Shown: positions 1 through 57,094, counted from the first letter of the stretch. The stretch: 64,000 nt of DNA from Protula sp. h YS-2021 (GCA_949752745.1 OX457031.1:40459502-40523501); one strand, 5' to 3'. A program made the numbers and translations. Notes: generated by a model from the letters alone, not told the origin.

Positions 1-45490
<45,490 letters not shown>

Positions 45491-47800
45491 CTTTTGAGTT
45501 TAGTTCATATCCTTCTTGGCCCTGATGTCTATCACAAGAATTGCGTTATTGGTGTGACCTCCCTATTTCAGAAAGTTATTATTCGATTGCTGCAGTTTGG
45601 TCACTGAATAAGGTAATTAGTGACCTGAGGTGACCCGTTTTTACGGGAAAATTTTATTTCTTGAATTTCAGCTGTTTGTTCGATACCCTGGAATGCTGCA
45701 GTGAAATAGATGCTGTGACGTAACTGCTCCGATAACAGCTGAGTCTAGATTAAGAAGTTGATTAACAAATGCTGCTCGCTCAAAGGTCAATTTACTTCTT
45801 CCAAGGACTAATCCCACAAGCCTAGAACACAATCCAGAACTTTTTCTCTTTCTCTTTACAAAGTCCGTACTCTAAATCGACTCCCCTTCCCGTCGTTCGT
45901 ACGACTTCGACGCGTCAAATCGATCGCACAACGGCACCAAAAGCTATTTGGTCACGGCCGAGACCAAGGGCTTATATGTACCGTGTGTTTCACTGGCTTG
46001 CACAAGTCGTTCTGAGCTCTGCTTTGTGGTAAGGAGCAGTTTTATCTATAGGAGCTGTCTGGATTCCTTAAGTGGATTAGGCAAGTCTGATGCATAAAGT
46101 GTGGGAATTGGAGAACACACAGTGAGCTGCTTGGGTTGAATCATTTCTTTTTTAACTACAAACCAGACAATTTGCTTTTCGCCAGTTTTATAAAATGCAA
46201 ATTCGACATTACATCAATATTCATGTTAGGTGCGGGACAAATTACAACTGATGTCTCTTCACCATCTTGTTTTGCAAATCCCTGACCTCCTGCCCGAATA
46301 ATAATAATAAATAAATAAATATAATCCGTGAAACATCTGGCTCCAAGTTTCGTTCCTGCCAAGTCAAAATGAAAAAAAAAACAGGGAAAAATGGGATGGT
46401 GGTCAAATGGTCCGTGGTCATATGACTGGTGGTGACTTGACCTGTGGCTCTTTTGTGTGGACACCGTTAATGTTATATGTCAAATCCATAATTTACATCG
46501 AACTCATTGAATCCATCGAATTTCAAATCCACAGTTGCAAGTCTAGAGGCGGGGGGGGGGGGAGGTGGGAGGGGGGGGGGGGTGTAACTCACTTAGATGA
46601 CGACAGTTCTTTTTTTTGTGTGTGTGCGTGTGCGTGTGTGAGTGTGGGTGCGTATGTGTGTGTGGCTGACATGCCACTGATACTAATTTATTTGATTAGT
46701 CTAACTCAAAATAATACGCAAAATATCTTACTTCTTTAAAAACAGTGATAGTTCTAAAAGTAATTTGTCTAGCCACTTAAGAATCCTTCAAGTCTCTTCA
46801 AAATGAGGACATCACAATCTTTTCTAGTTTTATTTTTATAATTCGAGCAAATTTCAATTTTTCAATTTTTTAGAGGTCTTAAAAACACTGAAGTGTTTAT
46901 TTATGAAAACGGAGCGGGTTTTTTTAAATGTTAAGACAATTTTCGTTTTGGGACATATGCTGCCTTTTCGCTGACCAATCACACAACTCAACCAATTTCA
47001 ACCCCCCCCTGCCCCCCCCCCCCAAACCGTCATCCCCCTTCCTCCTCCAATCCGTCTACATCCCGGGCAATTGCGACTATTTGCGTTAGTTATCTTTAAG
47101 ACACCAAAAGCAAAGGAATGATTTAGCATATAAAGGATCGTCCGGTGTATCTTAACAGCTTGAGGGATTGCGTTAGGGAACCAGAAGTCGAGAACTGCTA
47201 TACACATTTCACTGGCATTTTCAACAACTCTAAGAAGTTTTTCTAAAACCGATCCATCCGGGAAAAAATGAATTGCCCAATGAAAGTAGAACTCCAACGC
47301 AGACCTGAATTATACAGGGTACTGTCCATACTTAGGACCAGATAATATAAGTTTTCGTTTCAACAGAAATATTAACAGGTCCTGGAATAATCTCCATGGC
47401 AAGCTCGTAAAGTTCTAAGGATTATCAATGAACATATTGAAACTGGTTTAACCATTCGATTGTTTCTTTTCCCCACTTCAGTACTTGAGTTGCTGAGGAA
47501 CGGGAATCCAGGCGGGTTATGCTGTAACATCGCTTGTGTTATAACTGCATAACCACTGCAGCTGGAGGAAAACTCCACTATTTTCTTTTTTTTTTAAATG
47601 TTGGTCATACAGCATATTAGCAGATCTAGTTCACGGAATCAAATGCGGTGAATAACACACATACCCAAATCGGGACTTTTGTTTATTTGACAACAAATTA
47701 CTTGACGTCGACTCCAACATCAGTGATAACCAATTGCTTTTGGTAACGAAACTTTTGAAGACTTTTCCCCGTTAATGGGAGTGTTGAGCTGGTTAAAATA
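45491..47800. other. Region upstream of the collagen start codon
   Basis: Expected to hold the 5' UTR and promoter. There is no coding exon. It includes poly-G/GGAGG tracts at 46550-46580, a TG-rich microsatellite at 46618-46668 and poly-C tracts at 47002-47023. A short minus-strand frame at 46156-46464 shows no domain. Confidence 0.5.
45972..45977 (-). promoter_or_regulatory. Candidate TATA box of the collagen gene
   Basis: On the minus strand TATAAG occurs within the context ACATATAAGC, about 480 bp upstream of the collagen start codon. If real, transcription would start near 45945 with a long leader, or with an untranslated exon I cannot see. This is a short motif in AT-rich DNA; no other core element supports it. 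Confidence 0.2.
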
Positions 47801-47804
47801 GCGG

Positions 47805-48600
47805 ATATCCAGACATAAGGGCACGGGACATAACGACCCAAAATGAAATACTGGACAAAAGGGCCCGGAAATTATTTTTTCGAGTTACACCCAGAACTTT
47901 CTTTAATAATTTATACTGAAAATGAAACAAAATTAAAGTTTGTCTGTTCTATTCCATACAGGATCTATGTGATGTTTTATGCCAAAAATGAAAAGCTAAC
48001 GACAGTGTGCTCGGAAATCTCTATACAGAGCCAGACCAAAGAAAAGAATTACTGTGTGGTGCAGCATTAATGAAAGTATCAGTCGATACCCATCAATTCT
48101 GAAGATACCACATCTACGATACATTATGTCACCAAAGTGGTAGACACTGTGCTAGATTAGATACATTGTAGATGAGTTTTTGTACGTTGCTGCACATGAT
48201 ATAAAGCATGTAGATCAGGTTGATAATAAAATAGATAAACTTTGATTAAGATTCATTTTTAACATAAAACATTTTTTAAAGTTGATTTATCTCAATAAAA
48301 ATACTCTCCGGGGATTTTTTCTCCAATGTTTCATTCGGGGCCTTTATGTCCCAGATTCGTAGTAGGGTATATGCTTAATTCTGAAATGATAATGACCGTT
48401 TAAAAAGAGCTTTGATCAGGCACCTTGGTTTTTACTTTAAAAATCAGATTGCAAAAAAGATTGGAAAATGTCTGGATACGAGCTTAGTACGGTATCCAGA
48501 CATTTTCCAACTGGACCTATTCCAGCCGGACATTTTCCAACCGACAATTGCAAGCCGGACATTTTCCAACGGGCCACTTTCCAGCTAATTGCCAACTAGA
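47805..48600. mobile_element. Non-autonomous element(s) with GGACA-unit termini
   Basis: Left boundary GGATATCCAGACATAAGGG is followed by GGGACATAACGACCC and TGGACAAAAGGGCCC. Near 48340 the complement-like GGGCCTTTATGTCCC appears. At 48465-48510 GGAAAATGTCTGGATAC and GTATCCAGACATTTTCC form a perfect inverted pair, followed by repeated GGACATTTTCCAAC units to about 48590. These look like nested or abutting MITE ends related to 53469-54463. Exact limits are uncertain. Confidence 0.45.
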
Positions 48601-50040
48601 TCATTTTTCACCGTAGGCTTTTTTTCAAATCTCAAGAAATGCTCGTTTTTTATTATCAGCTTAGCTGTTTTCCTTGTTGTTTTTTTTTTCATTATTTACG
48701 CACAAGTTTTTTTTTAGTGAAATGACCGCGGAGATATTTAGTAAAATGATGCAGGTTTCTGGAAATGGAGAAAAGTGAATGCGGTTTTAGGTAAAAAGCC
48801 ACCCCCCCCCCCCCCCCACCCCCTGATCAGAACTGGAAGAACTTCAGAGCAATTTTCCTTTGAGATTTCAAATAAAACGAGGAGCAAATTAATTGGACTT
48901 TACCTCGATCAAACATTTAATTAAGATTTGTTCGTCTTCTTGTTATTTCTTGTCTTTTTTGTCCTCTTCTTCTTTTTCTTAATCTCCTGCTTCTGTCACG
49001 GTAAAGTATGAAAAATCGTATATTTTGTTGTGAGAAAATCCCGAGTTGCGCAGCAACGAGGGTTTTCTGACAACAGAATACACAGCTTTGAATCTTTTCA
49101 GATTAAAAGAGCATTCTTTGGGAAATTAGCGTGTTTTCTGAGCAAAGAAGCCTCGCTAAATAGAACATACATTCCATTAAATTGACACGATGCTTATTAT
49201 ATGTCACAACAAACTGCTTATGTTATGTCGCTCAGTCCATATCTAAACGTGGTTCTTCAATAATCCCCATAAACACTTCTCAGAATATGTCGGTTTCTCA
49301 GGAAAAGATTGATGAACTTTTTTTTTTTTTTTGAATTTAAATCTTAAAGCAAAACACAAATCACAAGTAATTATCAACTAATTAAGGGCGAGGTTGTTAG
49401 GGCTGTTCCCGATATAATGCTAATTATTGGAAATATGTAGAGCAATTTTAATAAGATATTTCATTCTGTCAGTTTACCGGAGTCGTGCAGTGGTTAAGAT
49501 ACTTGATTGGTAAATAAACAGTCTCAAGATCGGAGCCAGCCTGCCGCATTTTATATAAGCCTACAAAATAAAATTTCAGTAGCACTTTACGCAAGGGACC
49601 TTACTGTCTTCGAATCAGAAATCATACGAAATTCGAAGACACCTATCTGATAATGAATTGAAAATAAGCGTGAATTCGTAAGTAAGAAACACGCTAAAGA
49701 CAATAGGAAAATCGCTAACTATGTTTTATGTTGTATTAGTCCTTATTTTTCACCTTCATTTTTCCTCATCCTGTATTTTTGTTGCTCCTGATTCTCCTCT
49801 GAATTATTCCCCATCCTCTATTTTATTGCTTATTACCCTCTAGTCAAAATCGCCATCCTTCTCGCTTCCTTTTTTCTCTATTAAATTGTTCTGAATGCAG
49901 CTTCACTGCTCCTAATTCTTCCTTGAAAAAAATCGCCACCTTCTTTTGTGTTACTACTGATCCTTTTTATATAATTCTTTATCATCTTTTCTGCCGCTGC
50001 TAATTTGTCCCCTGAAAAATTCCTCATCGGCTGTTCAAAA
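48600..50040. other. Intergenic DNA
   Basis: No gene recognised. It has a poly-C tract (48801-48819), a poly-T run (49319-49332), a weak tRNA-like SINE start (49475-49560) and pyrimidine-rich DNA at 49740-50040 leading into the 57-bp array. Confidence 0.5.
49475..49560 (+). repeat. Possible tRNA-derived SINE head
   Basis: GTCGTGCAGTGGTTAAGATA resembles a tRNA D-arm/A box, and GTCTCAAGATCGGAGCC 30 bp later a degraded B box. It cannot fold as an intact tRNA. Confidence 0.25.
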
Positions 50041-50043
50041 GTT

Positions 50044-50480
50044 CCACTGTGCCCTATATGCTCCCTGTAGTTTTTCCTAACCCTGCCTGCTCAGACGTTC
50101 CACTGTGCCCTCTTTGCTCACCGTAGGTTTACCTAACCCTGCCTGCTCAGACGTTCCACTGTGTCCTCTTTGCTCCCCCGTAGGTTTACCTAACCCTGCC
50201 TGCTCAGACGTTCCACTGTGCCCTCTTTGCTCCCCCGCAGGTTTACCTAACCCTGCCTGCTCAGACGTTCCACTGTGCCCTCTTTGCTCCCCCGTAGGTT
50301 TACCTAACCCTGTCTGCTCAGACGTTCCACTGTGTCCTCTTTGCTCCCCGTAGGTTTACCTAACTCTGCCTGCTCAGACGTTCCACTGTGCCCTCTTTGC
50401 TCTCCCATAGGTTAACCTAACCCTGCCTGCTCAGACGTTCCACTGTACCCTCTTTGCTCCCCGTAGGTTTACCTAACTCT
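50044..50480. repeat. 57-bp minisatellite, about seven copies
   Basis: Units read CTGCTCAGACGTTCCACTGT, then CCTCTTTGCTCC and GTAGGTTTACCTAACC. The 57-bp period is a multiple of three, so a 19-residue repeat (VGLPNPACSDVPLCPLCSP) stays open over 50105-50353. There is no start context, domain or splice structure, so I treat it as non-coding. Confidence 0.85.
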
Positions 50481-51078
50481 GGTTTGGGGTTCCGTATGTT
50501 CTCATGATTCGCGCCTGTGTAACATCCCGCCAAAAGAGCTACATCATTCATTCAAATTGTCAAACAGTGCTCTGCAAAAGTCACTGGCACACGCCTGTCC
50601 GGGGCAAACACATGTGAACTTCAAAGACACCTTCAAAGAAAAGCTCTTGACTTCTCCAAGTGTTTTGTTGAATAAAATAATAATTTTTTCATGTTTATAA
50701 AACTAGGCCTTTGTGCTAAAGTTGATAGGCAGTCATGAGATATCTGGTTGTTTGTATTTTGTGCAACATCCGCTGCCGAAGATTTTACGTCTAGACAAGA
50801 CACAGTCAATGGGCGACGGATCACCTATGGCGGCATATTTTGTCCAAAAAATCAAAATCTACATGGTAGATTTTATTTTTTCTCAAGATCATTAAAATGA
50901 CCTCACGACAATTTTCTATTGTCGCTCAGCATACATATTTTAGTTGCTATTTATTCGCACTGTTTTACTTCGCTATGTTTTTGGGCAATTCAAGTAAAAG
51001 TCAAGTCTGTCTTTTAAGAATTGTTTATTGTTTTCGTACGATTTGGAAAAGTGTTTCCGTATATTTCCTTTTCCCTCC

Positions 51079-51370
51079 AAAACCTTGTCACGCGAACTCC
51101 TCTGAGACGGTTAGGGCTAGGACGACCACATTTGTAATACATAGTACATGTCTAGTTGGCCCAGCTCAATTGTTAAAGAAATTCATTAATATTTCATATG
51201 CAAAAATGAATATTGAAATTTAAAATTTGAAAAACCTTGTCACGCGAACTCCTCTGAGACTGCTGGGGCTCGGACAACCAAATTTGGTAGAGATATAGTG
51301 TAAGATATGTAGTTGGTCCAGCTCAATTTTTATAGCAATTCATTAAAATTGCCACCACAGCATGCGTGTG
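51079..51370. repeat. ~152-bp tandem duplication
   Basis: AAAACCTTGTCACGCGAACT starts at 51079 and again at 51231, both followed by CCTCTGAGAC...GGGCT, a TTGG-CCAGCTCAATT motif and AATTCATTAA. Two diverged copies. Confidence 0.75.
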
Positions 51371-51479
51371 CAAGTCGAAGTTGTCTAGCTGCAGCGTTTG
51401 GGTTTTTCCCAGTTGCTAAGCAGTGATAAAATTTGGCTCACTAATAGAGGGTGATTAGAGTCGTAAAATCCGCATTTTT

Positions 51480-52190
51480 TACTATGACCTTAGAGAACGA
51501 TTGACCATTATCGAAAACGGTTAGAGATACCTCGGTGACCTTGACCACCTCGGTCATGGTCAATGTCAAAAACCGGAAGTGGGCCATTATCTCGAAAACG
51601 GTTAGAGATGAAGCGATTTTGAGCTTATTTTCAACCCTTTGGACCTAAAAGACCATATGTAAGAGGTACCTCGGTGACCGTGACCTCGGCCGTAGTCAAT
51701 GTAAAAAAACTGGAAGTTGACCATTATCTCGAAAACGGTTAGAGATGGAGCGATTTCGAGCTTATTTTCGACCCTTCGGACCTAAAAGACGATACTGTAT
51801 TTAAGAGGTACCTCGGTGACCGTGACCTCCTCGGCCATGGTCAATGTCGAAAATCGGAATCTCGAAAACTTATAGAGATAGAACGCTTTTGAGCCTATTT
51901 TCTTTACTCCTTCGGCCTAAATGACAACATGTAAGATGTATCTCGGTATCCTTGACCTCCTCAGCCATGATCAATGTCAAAACCGGAAATTGACCATTAT
52001 CTCGAAAACAGTTAGAGTTAGAGCTATTTTGAGCTTACTTCGACCCTTTGAACCTAAAAAGCGTTATGTAAGGGGTACCTGGGTTACCGTGACTCTTCCG
52101 TCATGGTCAATGTCGAAAACCGGAAGTTCCAAAAACGGTTAGAGATAGTGCGATTTTAAGCTTATTTTGAGAGAAGATGTTAGGAAAGAG
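51480..52190. repeat. ~137-bp minisatellite, inverted relative to collagen intron 1
   Basis: Five units with CTCGAAAA at 51591, 51728, 51861 and 52001; each has GGTTAGAGAT, GATTTTGAGCTTATTTT, CGACCCTTCGGACCTAAAAG and GGTACCTCGGTGACC. This is the reverse complement of the 39300-39935 unit. Confidence 0.85.
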
Positions 52191-53459
52191 GTGCCTTGGT
52201 GACCTTCACCTCCCCGTTCTTGGTAAATTCTGAATTTTAAGAGTTCAGAATCGTTTTTTTGGTGGCCCCAAGTGTAATTTTCGCTACTCGGTAGCGAAAA
52301 CGGTCTAGTTTGAAACAGAATTCTTAATTTTGGAACGCGACTAAATTAATTACGAGGCGCGTAAAATTAATGCACGCCAATGCAAATTCTGTAATTTATT
52401 TTCAGAATAAGAAGAAACGCATGCAGAAAATGATAGTGATATGGGTAAGACAAATAGTGATTCGAGAAAAAATAACCGCTGGAGTGTGAACACCGTGAAA
52501 TTTTCGTATAACTAAACTCTGGAACGCTTACATAAAAAAGTTGATCTTGTCTCTAAATAGTGATTCTAAAGTGATCAACCAAATCCAGATTTTTGCATTT
52601 CCAGAAAAATTAGACTATTCAATCAATAGCATGTGAGATAATTCTTAAATTCAGTATAATGTGGTTTAAAAAATATTAATTATATGGAATCATTCTTTTA
52701 AAAAGTCGATAAAGTATACGTTAATGAAGACAAAACGCCGCCCATCAAATAAATGCATAATGGTATGTTACCAAAACACCACCGTGTACTTTTATTGTTT
52801 TCTCTGATCAACAGAAAGGGTCACACTATATGAAGTCTGAATGGTTGTGGGAAAAAAAGTAAAAAAGTTTTCCACTTTTTCATTGCCATTTTTGCCGATG
52901 CCATTATTCCGTACCCCGTCTGGATGAAGTTAAAACAGTTCAACAACAGCAATCAGTGTTAACATACTGAACAACGCTTAAGTTTACTTCACTTTTCACT
53001 AATACAGCAGAACCCCGGGATCGGACCACCCCGCAAATAGGACCACCCCGGAAATCTGACCACTTTTCGCCAGAACCTAATGAAACCAATTGATCATACA
53101 GTTTTAACCCATTTCAAACAAAACGGAGATTTTTAAAATAATAGGCAAAAGTTTTTTAAATTAATGAATCCTAAAAATTCAACTGATTTGTATACTCATG
53201 GTAAATTGCATTTCGGATTTCGTATATAAAAGGGGGCAAAAATGACCTCCAGATTAGTCTCCCGATTATGTAGATTTGGGTGTAAAGTTGATGCAGAAAT
53301 TTGATTAATTTTTCTGGTCAGATTTTTTAGTCTTTAGATTTTTCGACCCAAGTGTAAATATGAATGCTCACTGAATTATTTTGTGATCAATAGATTTGAT
53401 GTAAGAATAAAGAAAGAAGCGTTATTATTTCATTTCATATGAGTACACTAGTAACATAA
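52190..53459. other. Intergenic DNA left of the FLYWCH element
   Basis: AT-rich. GAACCCCGG-TCGGACCACCCCG at about 53010-53075 recurs in the same orientation at 54495-54540, on the other side of the FLYWCH element, and resembles a pogo-type MITE end. No gene. Confidence 0.5.
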
Positions 53460-53468
53460 CAAAAATGC
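53460..53468. repeat. 9-bp target-site duplication CAAAAATGC, left
   Basis: CAAAAATGC directly before the left terminus of the Mutator-like element and again directly after its right terminus (54464-54472). Nine bp is characteristic of Mutator-like insertions. Confidence 0.75.
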
Positions 53469-54463
53469 GAATCCGCGACATCTCGCATCTGGACATCTCG
53501 CATCCGACAACTCGTATCTGGACATCTCGCATCTGGACATCTCGCATCCAAATGAAAAAGTGGACATCTCGCATCCGTGATTTTTTGCTTGATTTATCAT
53601 TGTGTTTTGGCGGTGGGGACGGGGTCGTACCTTAGATTATACTTTTACGTATTATTAACAGAGGTAATGTTATTATTACCTCTTCAGAACAAAGGTCATG
53701 ATTGTGCTCATTTGCCAACTGCGGGTCCAACATATGACCTGAAGCTGTCAGAGTGCCTTTACAGTTAGTCTGGCGACGAACGCAGCTCCAGTAAATTCGC
53801 CCAGACTTGTTCATTTTGTTGTTCGTGTATATGAAACCATTGAGACAAAGCTTAGGTTTGCCCCGAATACTTTCGATGAATACCATTCTAATTTTACCAT
53901 TCAATAGCAAAACCCATGATTTTTGACTTCAATATCTTCCCTTTATATACCCCACCTTAAGGGATATGGATTCGTGACTACATCTCACCCGCCGCATTTT
54001 CGAACCTGTGCACGTTTCCTTTCCAAACCGTGCATCAAGGATAAATTTTTAAAAATTGAATAGATCAGTGGGATTAGTGGATGTGGATTCATTCTTAATA
54101 CTGATCCGAGGCACGTTCATTAAATCCTTCGTGCTTTTAAGTGCCTCTTTCGAGGGATTAGCATATGTAGATTCGCGCTGCACCGAACGTTGAACTACTC
54201 AATATGGCATCACTGAGTACAAATGTAAGTTTAACTCTTGAATTACTCCGTAAACGGAACTGAGTTTTTTTTCAGTTGATTTACTCAAATAACTTACGTT
54301 TTGGAAACCCCTGTAATTTATTTTCTGTATGAAGTTTCCCAAACACAATGTTAAAGTTCCCCCTTAAAAGCAGACCAAAATCACGGATGCGAGATGTCCA
54401 CTTTTTCATCTGGATGCGAGATGTCCAGATGCGAGATGTCCAGATGCGAGTTGTCTGGATACC
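53469..54463 (-). mobile_element. Mutator-like element (~995 bp) carrying a FLYWCH zinc finger
   Basis: The ends GAATCCGCGACATCTCGCAT and (reverse complement of the right end) GGTATCCAGACAACTCGCAT form terminal inverted repeats of about 110 bp built from tandem GGACATCTCGCATCT units, converging on GGACATCTCGCATCCGTGATTTT. A 9-bp direct repeat flanks the whole. Inside, a minus-strand frame encodes a FLYWCH zinc finger, a domain often found N-terminal to Mutator-like transposases. No transposase catalytic domain is present, so the element is non-autonomous. Confidence 0.78.
53632..53886 (-). CDS. FLYWCH-type zinc finger protein of the Mutator-like element
   Basis: 85 codons from ATG at 53886 (MVFIESIRGKPKLCLNGFIY). 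Residues 8-66 match the FLYWCH domain: RGKPKL, GFIY, then YWSC, NCKG and HNHD, giving the Cys-Cys-His-His zinc ligands. FLYWCH is a DNA-binding fold related to WRKY/GCM1. After HNHD the frame runs about 20 residues without homology (EEVIITLPLL), possibly past a missed donor (GAG|GTAATA). TATATAAAG lies about 60 bp upstream (near 53941). It may be an expressed DNA-binding remnant, or simply decaying transposon. Confidence 0.7.
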   Translation of the reverse strand: MVFIESIRGKPKLCLNGFIYTNNKMNKSGRIYWSCVRRQTNCKGTLTASGHMLDPQLANEHNHDLCSEEVIITLPLLIIRKSII

Positions 54464-54799
54464 CAAAAATGCACTCTACACATCAGATTTGCTTGAACCC
54501 CGGAAACCGGACGACCCCGGAAAACGGACCACTTTTGGCCAGTCCCGTAGGTGGTCCGATATCCGGTGTATATCGCCTCTAAATGGCGACATGAATTGAA
54601 AAGACTGCCATTCTAACGTCACAGACGTTTCTGCAGCGCTACGTATGCCCATCGCACCACGTTGCCACTTTGTGGTTTACTGCGTACAGCAATTATGTTG
54701 TCTCAGGTGTGTTCGTTTCTTCTGCTTTCTGTACAGAAAGAAAAAAGATAAAACCGAAGTAAAAATTAAAAATAAATAGTTGGTGATATAATGTTTTCA

Positions 54800-54880
54800 C
54801 TTCCCCGGTGGTAGTTTGTCCTGTGGCATTTTGTCCGATGGTGTTATATCCGTTGGTATTTTGTCCCACTCCCAGTGCAG
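54800..54880 (-). repeat. Tandem ~15-bp units of GGACAAAAT type
   Basis: Read on the minus strand: GGACAAAATACCAAC, GGATATAACACCATC, GGACAAAATGCCACA, GGACAAACTACCACC. The layout matches the terminal repeats of the 53469 element with different unit sequence; probably one end of another such element. Confidence 0.6.
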
Positions 54881-54935
54881 ATACCACTATACAACACAAT
54901 AAGATATGTAACATGACAGAAGAGACCTGCTTGCT

Positions 54936-55130
54936 TTGTTTAGCAGTAATGAGATCCGACGCTAAGTGCTGGGGCTCGGGTTCGATTCCTGGTTAAGGTA
55001 GTGTCACTTACGACCCACCCTGCCAAGCAAACAGCTGCTAACACTGCGGTGTGCGAATTTACCATATCGCTGGCATAACGTGGCGGGTGCGGGATCATCG
55101 TCAAAAGACGGTCCGTGTGCATTTCGTCCT
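54936..55130 (+). repeat. tRNA-derived SINE (probable)
   Basis: TAGCAGTAATGAG (A-box-like, 54941) and GGGTTCGATTCC (perfect B box, 54978-54989) are spaced as in a tRNA promoter, followed by a non-tRNA body to about 55130. The acceptor stem cannot pair, so this is not an intact tRNA gene. Confidence 0.5.
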
Positions 55131-55342
55131 TTCAATATTTCATTTCAAGTCCAAAATGGAAAATAAAAAATCGACTCGATTTTCCATTTTAGTTTAAAAC
55201 GGAAATCAGAAAAAAAAACAAGAACAGCAATTTCAAATTTCCATATTTCGTCCAAAATGATAAGTGAAAGATTAAGTGGCGCTGTGGTCGCTAGTAAACA
55301 ACATAAACAAACACACGATTAAAAATATGAGCATATGAAATA

Positions 55343-55501
55343 GAGTAAAACCTGCCTACACCGGACAACGAGGGGGACTGCGGATTTTGTCGGGTATATA
55401 GAGGTGCTCTGTATTTCAAGGGTCATGTAAACCAATGGGGAAAACGGGACTGAGAATTCTTGTCTGGTATTTCAGGGTTTGTCCGGAATGAGGTTTTACT
55501 G
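55343..55501. mobile_element. 159-bp MITE with TA duplication (pogo/Tc1-like)
   Basis: The left end GAGTAAAACCTGCCTACACC and the reverse complement of the right end (CAGTAAAACCTCATTCCGG) pair over about 23 bp; TA flanks both sides (55341-55342 and 55502-55503). No coding capacity. Confidence 0.7.
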
Positions 55502-55509
55502 TATATTCA

Positions 55510-56850
55510 AGCCTTAAATATATCCCAACCTACCCATCCGCTCACATGGGAGCCAGAGAGTATGGGAGGCATCCATCAAGAGCCGGAAGAAGGCCAAACT
55601 GAGCAGACATGCGTCATCGGACGCTGTAGCAGATATGGGCACAGAGGAGAAAGCCTTGTTTCGCGAGGCTTGTCTCTCTTCTCATTCGTCATTTCGTAAC
55701 CCCCCTCTCCCTGCCAGAGACAGCGCAAGCCAGGGGATCAAAATTAACTATCCAGAATCTTGACCAGGATAAGCCAGCTCTAGTGATAGCAACAGGAGAG
55801 TTAGAGATACCCCTAACCCAGAATCTAGATATGTCGCGCCCCACATCCTTGATCTCGCAACCGCTGGATTCTGGGTGGAGCCACAGAGATGCTTTTATGA
55901 CGACCATATGCATGAGCAAACGCAGGCCCAGCTGCTCTTGCTGCAACCGTTGCTTCTCGCCTTCGCAGTTGAGAACATTCAGTGCACACTCGCCAGGCCT
56001 CCCCCGGTCGGGGCAGGTTTCAGAGTTTCAGTCCAAGGGGACAGAAACTCACGTGGCAGCTCCCCCTACTTATTTCTATCCAAAAGCTCCAAAACAACTG
56101 ATCTCCCACAGCCCATGCTTCGAGCAAACACAACCTTTCCAAGACATGACATCGAAACCCTTGAACAAACTGGGGATTCAGGAAATGCTAGACTCCGAAG
56201 TTGGCTTTTTCAGTAGGGTCGTGTGGTCCCCAAACGAACGGGGGTTCGCTCAAATCAATTCTTACAACTCACACCTACACAATGGACACGGCTTAGGTAG
56301 TTAAAGAAATGCTGCAACAAGGGATGCGGGAAACGCCTCACGTCCCTCGAAGAGATCAGGCCTCTAAGTTTCTTCTCAACATTGGTTATCCCAGGGTAGT
56401 GTGTCTCCAATAAAGGCTTTGAGAAAGTATTTAGAGCTATTAAATTAATATTGATTACCAAGTCAGAAAGCATTGATCATTTTCTTTAGGCCAGGGTTAC
56501 TAAAGCCACATCGAAGCAACCTATCAAAATTAAAGCTATCAAGTAAGACAAGAAGCCAACTCACTGTTTATATTCTATTGGTCCGTTTATTGTGGCCGAG
56601 AAATTGATTTTTAACCCTGACTCTCCCCTTCTCACAAGGGACATAGAAGAACCTACTAGAGCAAGCGAGGCCGACCCTACAAGCAGTCACCCAAAGTCAA
56701 GGGTAAGAGAGAAAAACAGCCGCACAGTAGCCAGTTTCCAGAAGCCATTGATTGCCACCTGTCCTTCTCCTAAGTGTGATTCCCAGCTTTTTGGCGTTAT
56801 TTAGCAGCCCAGGGGGTCGGGCACTCGTGCTCCCTCCGGCCTGTGAACAC
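55510..56850 (+). pseudogene. Possible degenerate retroelement-derived region
   Basis: GC content is higher than the surroundings, with overlapping open frames (the longest, at 55783-56304, has 173 codons). Phrases such as GDRNSRGSSPY and a Gln/Leu-rich stretch hint at a decayed gag-like protein, but no catalytic motif is visible and frames switch. I cannot assign a family. Confidence 0.25.
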
Positions 56851-57094
56851 TTAATTATTTTTCATCTCCTACAAATCATTACGTGCAATGTTTATTTACA
56901 TTTTATCAAAAGCAACCTTTATATAGATAAATGAGAATGTCTTACTTGATTCGTTGACCTTATTTATCTGTTCAGTTAGCAGAGATTCTGGACGGTTTGT
57001 AAATATTGTTTCACTTACTAATGTATATGTCCATTAGTTGGTCTTTGATCTAACATTGGTTGGGCATGCCATCCAAGGAGGCTAGTAGGTGGAT

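Noticed and set aside
46156..46464. 102-codon minus-strand frame upstream of the collagen gene
   Set aside because: Contains ATA/ATT microsatellite-derived residues and no domain; no splice or promoter support.
50044..50480. CRISPR-like array
   Set aside because: Direct repeats are contiguous with no unique spacers, and the DNA is clearly metazoan; it is a minisatellite.
54936..55010. Candidate tRNA gene
   Set aside because: The B box is perfect but the sequence lacks a pairing acceptor stem and a plausible anticodon arm; a SINE is more likely.
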